From Amoebophrya sp. A120 (Eukaryota > Sar > Dinophyceae > Syndiniales > Amoebophryaceae): DNA of 64,000 nucleotides. Both the position numbers and the translations under genes were made by a program. Positions 35,030-46,552 of this stretch are shown piece after piece. Position 1 is the stretch's first letter, and each line of letters opens with the position of its first letter. The notes beneath the pieces are model-generated. The model was not told the origin of the DNA, did no database searches, and saw only the letters and a list, made by a program, of their open reading frames with translations. Location of the stretch: NCBI GenBank assembly GCA_905178155.1, contig CAJINV010000004.1:9940385-10004384 (forward strand), written 5' to 3'.

Positions 35030-38000
35030 ATGTCGGGAAGTAGAAAACGTAAAAAGGGAACCCAAACGGCCGACGGGAAAGTTGGTTTGTTCTCCGCTTC
35101 AATTCTCGACCACGCGTTGACTAGCCGCGCTTTGAAGGACTGGATATCGGACCTAACTACCCTCGCTGCTTGGGACCTTGCTTTCGAATTGTTTCATTTT
35201 GTTAAGGCCGTTGACGACCCCACCTTCCAACACTCAGAAGACCAGCGTGCCCTCGCGATGCTGATCCAGGCCTACGACGAGGTCGCGGGGCCGCTTCCGA
35301 CGTTTCAGGATTACTTTTTCGTGGGGTCCATGGAAAGTTTTGGCCGCTCAATCCTGCAGTCGGGGAGCGAAATGGCGTCAACGTCAGACGCCGAGTACAG
35401 TGACTGGCACCTGCACCAGAAACTTTCTCGCCCCGACGGACTTGCCGCGTTGAGAAAGAAGTGGAGGATACAGGATGACAACCACGCGAGGAAAGTCCAT
35501 TTGCCGTGGTGTGAGGATCTGTCGATGCGTTGGAGTCTGGTGGCGATCGCGTGCTCAAGATACGAAACTACCTTTTGCCCAGGTCTTGTCCATTGGCTGT
35601 TGACGTCGCCAGCTGCAGAGTGCTTCGACACGACGAAAGAGGCGAGCACCGGCGAGCACCATTGTATTCAAACCACTTTTCTTGATGCAGACAAAAATCA
35701 CACACTCCTGCACGTTCTCGCGGGAGTTGCTGCAGCCGCGGGGGATGCTCAAGAGAACAAGAAAGGTGCGGGTACTGGTGCTACGACGGGGACCTCCGCG
35801 GAGCAGCAACACGTATCAGCACCAGCAGAGAAAATTCGTGTACAAACTGCAGCTGACCTGCTGGAGTTTCTCTTCCGGAAATATCCGCAGCTCGACCCCA
35901 ACGTGAGGGGGCAGCAGGACGGGCGAACGCCCCTCCACCACGCATTGTTGAAGGGTGGGAACGTCCAGGCCGCACGAATCTTGCTGAAGAACGGCGCTAT
36001 GACCAACTATCAAATGGAAATGAAGAAGTAACCCTATTGTACACATGATCAGCATATGGACTAACCGATTCCTCGGAAACAGGTAAGTACATTGGAACTC
36101 CTTACTCGTGGTAGTATATGATGTTTGCTCGACATACGCGCTCGCGATGCTAACATCGTGAAGTCTGATGTTCCCATGTCTGGTGCGCGGCAGTGTAGTA
36201 CGGTTTACAAACTTGTATTGCATATCACCGTTCCTGATGCCGCAAACTTCTATCCTCATCACTACCTGATGCTGGGCAAGGAGCTTGAAGAAATGAACGT
36301 GGCTACGCGCACGGGTAGTAATACGCATTGGGAAATACCTGTGTCGTCGACCGCGGAAACTCCAGTGGGCGTTGTGCAGACGGATGGAACAGCCGGGGAT
36401 CTGCAGCGCGCCATCCTTGAGGCGGGAGGACAACAGGCGCGAGACTTCCTAGCCCTGTTGCGCGCCGAGCGTGAAAACCATGAGAACGCGACGGGCTCTG
36501 CGAGAGGGCAAGGCACGTCGTCGCGGGTGTATGCGCTACTCCAAGCAATGACGGAGAACATCCTGCGAGGCGGGCGGGCGAAGAGCGAGCGGGCTCCACT
36601 TTTGCCGCCCGTCGGGGCATTTTATGCGTCGGCGCCGAGCCGCACAGCCGCAACGCTGACTGGTCCCCACGAGTCCGCTCGTGGGCAGTACGTTCGTGCT
36701 CTGTTCTTCTACGCGTCGAAACCTGTTCTCGCCGCGCGCTGCCTGGATGTGTCTATTGAAACACTGTGGAACGCGTTGCTGCGAGAGCTAGAAAAAGAAC
36801 CGGAGGGGGGCGTCGGCGCGCGCCGGTGCGTGACGGAACTCGGAAAAAAAAATGCACTCTGTGTCGACCGCGACCAGCGGTTTGAAAAAATTCTGGATTC
36901 GCTGGGCCCGGAACAGGACCTCCGCCGCGCGATATTTCTAGAAGCTCTTGTTTATGCTCTGCAAAAGTGTCGCTGCCCCGAAGAATAGCACTGGTTGCAA
37001 ATCTACTTACGTCACTCACTTACTTTTTTGTATTAGTAAGTTGTCTTAGATGAATGAGATGATCAAATAGAGAGACTAGAAATGCAACTCGTACGCAGTG
37101 GCAGTGGGAACGACTCTTTTGTAAAACAAGTATATTTTTCATTCTGCAGCATATCACGAGCTCGCGGACACAGTCGCACGGCTCAATGCCAGTCAGCTCA
37201 CCCTGACTGAACACCTTGCCAAAGAAGAGCGCAAGACGAAGGCGTCAGTAAAGCAGTGCGGCGCCGGGAAGGGCACGAACACGACGAAAGATAAAGCATA
37301 TGAGAAAAAGAAAAATTTTGCGCCGTCTAACGATAAGCTGTCAACAACAACAAATGACAAGGTCGATTCCAGTTGTATCAGAGAGAGCCATGTATTTCGC
37401 AATCGCGCTGCAGTACTTTATCGGCGTGCATGCTTGATGCAGTTTGGCCTTTTTGATGCAAATGAAGTGCAGATGCAGAAGGAAAAGGACGACAACAAGA
37501 GGAACGACAACAAGAAAAACGCCCTTCACTGCCTCGACTGCTTCGTCAACAGCTGCCACGATGAGACGACCGGCGCCACAGGAGCTGCCCCTGAAGAGAT
37601 TCGCCAGCAGCTACCTTCGAACGCAGTGAATTTTTTGAAAGCAACGGCCCTGGACCCCACACTCCCGGCGCACATGAGAAGCAAAGCAGAACGTCTGCTG
37701 GGTGAGGGGGGATGCAGTTTGCTGGATCGAACTTTTTTGTCGTTTCATGCCGAAGACAAACGAGACGCCGACCGTGCCGACTTCGCGATTCTACGCGAGG
37801 AAACAACCTCCAAGGGGTCGTCTTCCCCGGATGACGAGTTCGCTTCAACAGTTGCGGCATCGTCCTTGACGATGAACACCAAGGAAAGTACAAGTAGCAG
37901 CACCAGTGAGCAGCTGACATCGGCAGCTCCAGATTATTCCCCTGCGTGGCGCGACGCCATTTTTTCGGGAGCCGAAGTAGACGAACGAGCAGACGCCCAC

Positions 38001-40199
38001 GATCCCTTGAAGATGACGGGCGCGCTATTGCAAATGCACACGCGCTGGGAACGGGCGCGTGCAGCGGCAGGGAAGAAGCGTGATTTCACAGACATCAAGC
38101 AGCAACTCAAAGGGCTCTCCGAGGCTATTGTGGTGGATGCTCGACACGGCCATCAACAGTTGAAAAAGAAGAACTGGGACGAACAGCTGGCCGACCTGCG
38201 GGGCAAGACGCGCGCCATTCTGTTCGAGCGGGGTAAATCAGTGATGGAGGGAGAAGGTGGAGTGACCGTTCTGTCCGAGCAGAAACTAGACGAGTACGTT
38301 TCCCTGAAAGCTCAGTCGTTCGGGGTACTCCATCGGGCGTACGAAGACAGTGCAGCGAAAACCTCCGGGCCGCAGGCCGGGAAACTCGGCGAAGGTGAGA
38401 ACGGGGAAGGGGCTGTAGCAGGCGAGGCTGGTCCGGCAGTTGGTGCGGGTGAAAAGAAGAAGAAAAGGAGCCGCGCGAACAAGAAGAGAAAAGGCAAAAC
38501 TAAGACCGCCGGAGGTAAAAAGGCTAGTAGCACCGAAGATACTAGTAAAATGAACGAAGCCACTCTTCAAGCGAACCATGATAGTCGCGCGGATGACGAA
38601 GACGCTGTGTTGAGGTCCATTGACGCAAAGCTGCAGCAAGAATCGCGGATCAAAGGTTACCTGCAAGACAGTGCGTTGTTCACCGCCAGTTTCTTCATCA
38701 TGCCAGAAGACGACCATTCTCCCGATCGTGTGGTGGACGCGCACCAACTTCTGCTCCTAACAGGTTACGACATGAGTCTGTGTGAACGAGCCTGGCCTGA
38801 GTGCATCGACCTTGACAACGACCCTTTCTATACCCTTTTCGTTCTGATGTACGCGCAGCCCCCGGGACCTCGAACGGACGCAGTCTGGGGACGATATCTG
38901 CAGGAAATGCAGGACGGAAAACAAACGTCCCAGCGCTCTTACTACGCTTCCGGCCAAAAAGATCACTTTTTGCGGTCGACCGTACTTGATCCAGGAACTG
39001 TGTGCAGTATCTACGCCTGGCGCAATCTGTTGACCGGTCCACACCGCCTTGCGGCCACCTCAGCGATTTGCCGGGACATTGCTACGTGCTTGCGGCTTCG
39101 AACCAGTTCCGTGTTTTTCTGCGAGTTTCTCGCACTACTTCTTGCAGTCGATGAGCAGCGCAATGAAGAGAACCCGCCCCCCTTGTCCTCGAGAACGCCT
39201 TCCGACGCCGCGGACGACCTGCGACGCTCCTTGTGGGGAAGAAAGGTGATGACAGAGAGTGATGCACAGACGCTGCGCGCGCTGGAATTAGACTCGACGC
39301 CAGCACGGATCTTCGTCATCCGGGCCATCAAATCGAAAGACATTTTGTTTTACGTATTACCGGAGATGGACAGCAGCAGGGCCAGCTACAGAACGCACTT
39401 TATCACATGCAGTTTGCATGCTATGCGCCTCATCGCCCTACAGCTTCGAACGTTCGGGGACCCTGACTACGGAAGAACTCCGGACAACGAACCTGCTCCC
39501 ATTCTGGAGGGCTGCGGAGGTAAAAAGGCTCTGGAGACGAAAGAGGCCCAGGCCCTTTATGCGGAGGTGCAAAGACGCGCGCAACAGGATAGCGAGTGGT
39601 ACATTCCGGAGTACGATCTCATACTGTATTCCCAAGACAGTAGGATGGTATTTCGCGTCGACGAGGGCGTCTACGCGACCCTCGGGCCGAACCTGAAGCT
39701 CTCCGCCGAGCTGCAGGAAGAGTTTTCGAATGCATTGAAGAAGGGTTTGGCCTCGCGGGAGAAAAAGGCGAACGGCGTCAAGTTCATCGGCGGTATTGCG
39801 GAATTGAAAATCAATGGCGACGACCGGCTCTGGACGGACACCCGGTATTTTGAGTGCAAACAGACTGCCGAAAAGCAAAGAAAATCCTTCGCCGGCTGTG
39901 GCGCAGCGGCCAGCAGTTCCGCGTCTTCGACGGGACAAAACAAGCCAAAGATCCTCCTTGTTTTTGACCACGACGACAACCACATCGGGGTCAAGCGTGT
40001 TGCAGAGCAGAGTCGGGAAATGAGGGATGTCGAGTGCCCGCCCGCTCCGAAGCGGCAGATGCTGGCCAGCATTAATGAAAAGCGCGCAGCGATGGAAACC
40101 TGCTTCAACCGAGTGAAAGCCTATCCGACTTTCGTCGGAGAGGCCCTGGGCCTGCGTGAAGATCAAAAAACTTTTGAAGATGCTTGCTGCCACCAGTAA
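35030..40199 (+). CDS. Large ankyrin-containing protein, tandem paralogue 2
   Basis: Exons 35030-36007, 36230-36952 and about 37155-40199, giving roughly 1,580 aa. It has the same architecture as the upstream gene: N-terminal block (HFVKAVDDPTFQ, LPTFQDYFFVG, LSMRWSLVAIACS, PGLVHWLLT), ankyrin repeat at about 297-345 (DGRTPLHHALLKGG, then PHHYLM after intron 1), a Lys/Arg-rich linker, and the C-terminal block (SIYAWRNLLTG, ICRDIATCLRL, ILYSQDSR, ANGVKF..IAELKINGD, ILLVFDHDDNH). Intron 1 splits the ankyrin repeat where paralogue 1 is uninterrupted. The intron 2 boundary is uncertain by a few bases. No known enzyme motif was recognised. The conserved terminal blocks probably define a lineage-specific family. 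Confidence 0.75.
36008..36224. mobile_element. Introner-like element, weak ends
   Basis: Intron 1 of paralogue 2, 217 bp. TATCAAATGGAAATG at the left, TTGTATTGCATA at the right. Flanking CCAAC/TCACC is a poor match. Excision restores alignment to paralogue 1 in the ankyrin repeat (DAANFYPHHY). Confidence 0.55.
36953..37153. mobile_element. Introner-like element, uncertain boundary
   Basis: Intron 2 of paralogue 2. TATGCTCTGCAAAAG and TTCTGCAGCATA pair approximately. The usual plus-5-nt rule gives the wrong phase here, so the exon 3 start (near 37151-37155) is not fixed. Confidence 0.4.
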
Positions 40200-41938
40200 G
40201 AAAGAAGGGCAGTTGCATGCGTCTAAACAAAAAAAGACCTCCTCCAGCTCGTGGAACGGCCTGGCTTTGAGCTACTTTTGGCATTTCGACGTAGTCCTTC
40301 TGTTCTGCTGTCAACGTGTATTACAAGATATCCTTCTGTTGAGATGCGGCCCGCTGTTCGTTTCCGCGTGTACTACACTTAGGTCGGTTTTCTTCTCGCC
40401 TCAAAGTGTCTTTTCTACATTTTGATTCTGTCTTCATCAAAGTCCGTTGTTTATCGTGATCTGCTTGTCCACAATCCGTGCGAGGAGGAGGTGGAGCAAC
40501 GGGGAGAGAGAAAGAGAGAGGGAGAAAGAGAGCAGAATGTGGACGAAGAGTAGTGAGAGAGGGGGAGCGAGGACGACAAACTGCGGCGGGCGCATAATGA
40601 CGTTTGCAAAAGAGTTTCTCTTCTGGTAGTATACAAATGTGTTTGCTTGTGGGCAGTTACAGGACGCTCACGTGCGAGGTGAATCATGGCAAGGCTCGGC
40701 CGCGATATCGGGACCACGCCCGAAACCCTGAGGACAAGAGCTATCCCTTCTGTGGGTCGGCTCAGTTCGACGGGTTGACGATGCGAAGCGAGGCCATCGA
40801 GAAGCGGCGGAGTGGCCTCCGGTCCCGACCACTGCCCGGAATTACGACGGTGGTGCTGCGTGGGGCAGCGGTCTCGTGGCGAACGTCCAAGGGGCCACTT
40901 CACGACGCGGTATCTAAACTGTATCCGCCGACTGGGTGTAGGATTGATTGATTGTGTTTTTGGCGCATTTTTTCCTCGTGTAGGACGAGTAAGTGACTCA
41001 GGCTTATTGAAGCTTCGTTGATCATGTGCAAATCCAAAGTCGGCGGTTGGCATCATGATGTTGTAGATGTACTTTTATACTTTACTTTACTAAACTATAT
41101 TTTTGCAGGTACTGATGCCCCTCGTCGACTCTATGGCGTCTATAGAAGTGACGAGCAGGGAGGTTCGGTCGGCTGCGAGAGACCACCTGGAGTGGTATAT
41201 CCTGGCGAGCAGACTCCTCCAGCTGCTGCAGATTGCGCTGGAGGATGTCGCACTGCCAGGGCAGGTTATGGCAATGGAGCTGGGCCCGGTATTGATCCAT
41301 CCTCATCCTTTTGCCAGGACGACTGCGCCGCGCTGCGGCGGTTCGTCCTGGCGGGGCGCGAGACTTCCCGCGCAGACTTCCGCAGCCTGTGACGGCGAAG
41401 TGGCTGAGCCGCATGACGGCGCGGAAGCAAGGCGGCGGGGCTACGCGACCGGTATGGGCCCCCCCAGCTGTCGCCCGGGTGGCGCAGGCTTTGCGGCGCG
41501 GGCGCGCGGTGTGTCTTTCTTGTCTGCCGTGCCCGTGGGGCCCCGCCCGCCCCGCCCGGGGCCGGCAAGGAAGTGGCCCCAGGGCTGCTTCCCGCATTTG
41601 GAAGCTTGCAAAACCCCACGGCGCCGAGGCCAGCCGGGGCGGGCGCGGCGCATTCATTCCGCCCTTAGGCCCGTTGCCAGGACTACAGCCTCCACCACTG
41701 TAGCCGGGCCGGGGGTGTGTTTGCTCTTTGTTCCAAACATATCCGGTGGCCCGGGCGCCTCCCAATTCTGTACTCAGATACACATCGAATTCTCGTCTCA
41801 GGACGAGGCGTGTGCGCGTGTAGTTTGTTCAGCGATGGGTTACGAGTTCTGAAGGTGAGGCCGCAAAATTCTTCCTTCTGCTGAGCGTTGGCGCATTGAG
41901 GGCAGGGGCGTGACGAGGGATGATTGAGTAAGAGAATG
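40200..41938. other. Intergenic with first GC-rich island
   Basis: No gene supported. GC rises sharply at about 41.2-41.7 kb, producing long overlapping ORFs on both strands. One + frame (about 41103-41300) reads like ordinary protein (SMASIEVTSREVRSAARD) but matches nothing I recognise. Confidence 0.4.
40503..40532. repeat. GA-rich simple repeat
   Basis: Imperfect GAGAGAAAGAGAGAGG-type purine tract. Confidence 0.7.
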
Positions 41939-44761
41939 GCGAAAGAGATTCTATTGCAGCGTCACCAGGCCGAACTAGTGGCTGCAATGTGTTTCACGAG
42001 GGAGGTCTCGAAAACGAGATTCTTGTGTCCATCCCCGCACAGCACACAACATCGAAGTAAATGCAGGCTGTGGCTGTCGTCGGTCTGCATTGAAATGAAA
42101 TTGATACCACGAATCTCTCCCTCTGTTATGATGGCGCCAGCCTCAGTTGGTAGCGAGTCCGAGAGCGCCAACTCTCCCGCAGAGGACCGGCCGATTTCGC
42201 TGACCGCGAAGCGTAGCACTATCGCACTCGCAACTGAGGCTCCGTTACAACCGGCGAAGCCAAGACCGACCGAGCGCGAGAAAAGTCTCTCACTTGAGCA
42301 ACCGGGCTTGCGCACTAGTAGTTCCTGTTCGGTCGCCGTCGCGGGGCCGCGGACCCGAAATACCACTCCTGCTGGTGCGTCTCTCTTTCCGCGTTCCACG
42401 TGGGCTGCAATCACAACTCCTGCCTCTGCGCAAGCGGACGGGAATTCTAGCGGAACAGGAAAAGGTAGGCAACAGCCACGCGTCTCGGCACCTGCGTTTT
42501 CATCCTCCGGACGACCAGGTTCTTCTCAGGATGCATATGCAAAGAAGTACGCTACAAACGACGTCACGACGACAAATCGCAGCACCACCGCGTCGACTTC
42601 TACTACACAACCAGTAGAACATCAACAGCATGAGAAAGAGAATGCAGAAGCGGCTGGGATAGGGATGAACCGCATAACGTCCACTCTCACTCCCGAGTTC
42701 GTCCGCCCGTCGCCTGTTTTGGACGAAGACGAGCTTGATGAAGTTGTTGCGGCTGCAGTCGATGTACAGAGCCCTCAGGAAGAATTTTCTGAACTACGCG
42801 CTCAGGAGTTTCTTGACAGAGCTGAGGACGACGATGCGGAGCATGTTCTTGCCGTCGAAGTCGTCGAACAAGGTGGGTTCATCGCACTTGAGGATGATGG
42901 TGACGCTATCGTCGCTGCGATTCCGCCTTCGGAGGTGTCCTCTTCAGAGGAGGAGGGCGGAATCATCGATGGTGTTGAGCCGTTTGACGGTGAAACAGGA
43001 ACGGTAGATTCGACTAAGGAAGGGAGCGAGGTGCGGCTCCTCGTGCAGAACCAGATTGCAAGCGGTGAGGGATTGTTCGAAAAAGGGGACGGCGCTACAA
43101 GATCTCCTATCCTTGGTGACAAGGGTGATGAAGTAGCTGCTGCTCCTGAAGCTGCACTTCCACTTCGAACGAACAACATGATGCAGGAACAGGATCAACA
43201 GCACGAGAGCCTACCCCTCAACGAGGCGGACTGCTCTCTCGTCCCGGCGGTAAAACAAACCCGGTATTTCTCGCTCGACGGGAGTTTGCTGTTCGAGGGT
43301 CACGCACACACGGAGGTTTTTCGCCATCAGGGAGTGGGTTTGAGCACGAGGAATGCGAATAAGAAAACGAGAGCAAGTGTGGTACGCAACGAACATGCGA
43401 TACAGTACGATGAAGGGGAGGAGGTGGAGGATATGGTGGCTGATGCGATCCATGTCCGACGAGAAGAGGTCGCCGAGGAGGAGAGCGCCGTTGCAGCTGG
43501 GAACAGCGGTACAGAATTCAGCGAGGACGAAGATCACGATCATGCACTCATGAAGCGACGCGAACCTTCGAAAGAAGTTATTCTGCAAGGTCGTGCCCTT
43601 GCTGCAGCTGACGGCGTAGTTGCTGAACATATCGAAGATCGCAAAGAAGACCATGTCGCCTCTTTGCACCACCGCCAGACCCGAGTTGCCGCCGCGCCTT
43701 CGGTGTTTGGCCGAGGAGAAGGGTCGAAGCTCTGCGCAGAATTGTCGCCTCGAGAACAAAAAACCAGCCCGCCGCACCAGCAGCAAGGCCGCGTTAAAAC
43801 ACAATATTCATCTTCCCGACTTAGTAAAGACGCAAAGGTGTTCCTCGCTCAATTTGCTGAGCCCAGCCAGAACTACGGAGCACACGCAGATGCTGGAGAT
43901 GAACATGAACGGCAGCTCCCGCCATCCCGTGCTAGCCCGCCTCCTGCGAATCACGCTCGCCTGAGTTCCACCGAGAGCTCCATTGCAGCGCAGTCGAACA
44001 GTTGTTCCAGTGTGCCATCAGAAGAGTTGTTCCGGCGAGGGACAATGTGTCATGAAGAAGGAGATCAGCGCCGCCTCTCGAAAAGACAAGACGGGGAAAC
44101 CCGGGAGGCCTGGTTGCTGCGGCAACGGAGTATGATGCTAGTGAAGAACGAAGAGGAGCAGCAAAATTCCCGATACAGTCCGGGAGATAACGATGCTGGC
44201 AGGAGGGGACAGGATTTGAATGCCAGTTCTCCACTCGGTCAAGTTGCTGGTCAGGAAGGTTGTCATCATGACCAAGACGGCCACGAGGACCTAGAGCAGC
44301 CGCTTCTCGATTTCAACGACTACTCTTTACTCTCATCGCATATCGATGTGGCGTCCGCTCGCTCGGGGAAATCTTCTTTTCTCGAGCTGGAAAACGAAAA
44401 TGATTGCGGTCTGGAGGAAGTGGTAACGCGGTCGACGCGGCGCGTGGCGCCTATGGTGGTGGATGCAAGGAAGACACAAAAGACGACTACTACTCGTGGT
44501 TCAACTGCAAGAGCTGGGCGGAAAATCCCTGTGCACAAAAGAAGCACGAGCGAGGGTGTTGATGCTGATGCCATTGGACCACCACTAATCTCCGAAGGCT
44601 TGCAGAAGAAAGTGCTGCATCACGTCCACATTCATCACCACTATGGGACGCGCGACAAAGATAAGATGCGGGCTGTGATGGCACAAAGCAAGTTGAATGA
44701 CCGCAGTGATGTTTTGTTTCACGAACACCATCACCAACAGGTAAAGATGAAAGGCACTTAA
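41939..44761 (+). CDS. Long disordered hypothetical protein, about 940 aa
   Basis: One uninterrupted ORF. ATG 41939 is the first ATG; ATG 42130 (MMAPASVG) is an equally good start because the intervening segment looks like untranslated sequence. Composition is dominated by Ser, Glu, Asp, Ala and Gln with repeated acidic patches (LDEDELDEVV-like, EDDGDAIVAAIPPSEVSSSEEEGG), typical of intrinsically disordered proteins. Short ordered islands include TRYFSLDGSLLFEGH near residue 440 and a histidine-rich C-terminus (VLHHVHIHHHYGTRD, FHEHHHQQ) that could bind metal. There is no membrane helix. No introns and no homologue recognised. The single 2.8-kb frame, with no TAT...ATA interruption, contrasts with most neighbours. 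Confidence 0.65.
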   Translation, partial: AKEILLQRHQAELVAAMCFTREVSKTRFLCPSPHSTQHRSKCRLWLSSVCIEMKLIPRISPSVMMAPASVGSESESANSPAEDRPISLTAKRSTIALATEAPLQPAKPRPTEREKSLSLEQPGLRTSSSCSVAVAGPRTRNTTPAGASLFPRSTWAAITTPASAQADGNSSGTGKGRQQPRVSAPAFSSSGRPGSSQDAYAKKYATNDVTTTNRSTTASTSTTQPVEHQQHEKENAEAAGIGMNRITSTLTPEFVRPSPVLDEDELDEVVAAAVDVQSPQEEFSELRAQEFLDRAEDDDAEHVLAVEVVEQGGFIALEDDGDAIVAAIPPSEVSSSEEEGGIIDGVEPFDGETGTVDSTKEGSEVRLLVQNQIASGEGLFEKGDGATRSPILGDKGDEVAAAPEAALPLRTNNMMQEQDQQHESLPLNEADCSLVPAVKQTRYFSLDGSLLFEGHAHTEVFRHQGVGLSTRNANKKTRASVVRNEHAIQYDEGEEVEDMVADAIHVRREEVAEEESAVAAGNSGTEFSEDEDHDHALMKRREPSKEVILQGRALAAADGVVAEHIEDRKEDHVASLHHRQTRVAAAPSVFGRGEGSKLCAELSPREQKTSPPHQQQGRVKTQYSSSRLSKDAKVFLAQFAEPSQNYGAHADAGDEHERQLPPSRASPPPANHARLSSTESSIAAQSNSCSSVPSEELFRRGTMCHEEGDQRRLSKRQDGETREAWLLRQRSMMLVKNEEEQQNSRYSPGDNDAGRRGQDLNASSPLGQVAGQEGCHHDQDGHEDLEQPLLDFNDYSLLSSHIDVASARSGKSSFLELENENDCGLEEVVTRSTRRVAPMVVDARKTQKTTTTRGSTARAGRKIPVHKRSTSEGVDADAIGPPLISEGLQKKVLHHVHIHHHYGTRDKDKMRAVMAQSKLNDRSDVLFHEHHHQQVKMKGT

Positions 44762-46552
44762 AACTGTGACGGACAACGTCGAATAAATACAGAAACAGGA
44801 CCAGCAAAGAAAAAGGGCAAAGGTCGATGGTCGTCTCGCTGCTGACCAGGGAACAAGCTGTTCATGCTGTTCACTGAGTTGAAAACTTGCGTGCGATTGA
44901 GGAAGTGAGTGTGAGACGAGAGGCGGCTAGAGGTTACGGTTGTTGTGCTACTGCCGTGTTTCTTTTGTTCGCTTGTGAGCGGAGTTGCAACGCAGGAATT
45001 CGTGGGGAAAAAGTAGAGACCGACGCGACGAAGTCGGCTGCGGTGGCGCTAGTTGCTCGGCGCGTTGGCCCCTGAATGAGGGCGGGCGGCGCCGTCGGAG
45101 GTTGCGGCCTTGGAGCATGCGCCCGGCGCCGCGACCTGGCTATGGTAGGCTCGGTCGCCGTCCCGCTTTGATGTGGAGAAAAGCGCGGGCAGCCTCCCAC
45201 CCTGCGGCCGGGCGCATGCTCGCAGGCAGGCCGGGGGAACGCCATGAACGTTCAACGGCGACGCCCCCTCGGCCAAGCGAGCTGGTACGTACGTAGCGCC
45301 CGGGCCCCTCTTTCCTCTGCAAGGAAGAACAGACTCCCGCTTCGTGGAACGCCTACGCCGGGAAGGATCCTTTCATCGGGAGCGGCGCCGAGGAGATGGC
45401 TCTCCCGGAGAAAGAGATCGAGAGGGCTTGGCGCGACGCAACGCGCGTGGCGTCGGAGAGCGCGCAAATGCGCGCAAGGTTCCGACTCTTGCATCTCACG
45501 CGGCAGGTCGACAAAACGGCCCCGCCCGCGCCAGATATGCCGCGCGCCCTGTTTCCCACGCGCGCCGCGGCCATTCCCGGCCCGCCGCCCCAAGAACAGG
45601 GCCGGCGGGGCGCGCGCCCCATTTTGGGCAAGGGGATGCACGTTGCCGCCGCCCCGTCCGTATGGCAGGCTGGGCTGTGCCCCAGTTGCCGCGGCGTGTG
45701 CCGTGGATGGAACGAAGGGCGGGCGGGGCAAGCAGCGAGCGGGCAAAGCGCAGTGGCAGGCGCGGCTGCAGTCGTTCGCCCGGTCGGCGTTCTTTTGGGG
45801 CCCCCCTGCCTGTGTCGGTCACGAGAGGCGATAGTGGCCCCCCGCATTTGAAGGCCTATTTGTTTTGGCGCCCGGGCGCGTGGGGCACGCGCGCTCGCGC
45901 TGCGGCTCGTCTGATCCTTCGACCAATCTTCTCTGGCCGCCGCTCTTGAGAATTGAATATCGGTTCTCACGTTGGTGCGCCATGTATGGACAAGGCCGAC
46001 GTGAGGCGCACGCGCACTCAGTTTTGCCGATGAGGAAAAGGGTATGACACTCAGGTAAACCAATGTTGCCGCTCGGTGTTCTTGGCATTGCTAAAGGCTG
46101 AGCTTGCATATTGCCCGTGGTGAGATGACGAGGGAATGCCTGCTAAGGAGTGCCACGACACATTTGGGAAGAAATCTTAAGAGGCGCAATGAGTTATGGA
46201 GCTGATCAGCGTAAGCCCAAACAGCACAAACAGCAGGGCCAGGTGCTGCCCCGGGACAGGAATGACGTTTCTCCAGACCAGTGTTGAGCGATGCAAAAGC
46301 AAAGGAGCTGTTTTCGCTTGTCGGGCTCCTTTTGGCTTACGACCTTTGAATGAAAGGGTTGGCGGGTGGCGGACTTTATTATTGCAACTTCATCTTGTGT
46401 GATAGGGCCTGGACCTGGGGCGAGTAGGTGGGTCTCTTTAATCGGTCCGCATCCGGAAGATCCAAGTATGTCGCAAAACCAGTAGCATACGTACTTGCAA
46501 CATTCTCGTAAATTACGATCGCACGACCCTGCGTAGCGCAGACATCTGTGAG
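44762..46552. other. Intergenic with second GC-rich island
   Basis: GC-rich between about 45.0 and 45.9 kb, with overlapping ORFs on both strands. The + frame near 45396-45520 (MALPEKEIERAWRDATRV) looks protein-like but is short and unassigned. The flanks show no gene. Confidence 0.4.
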
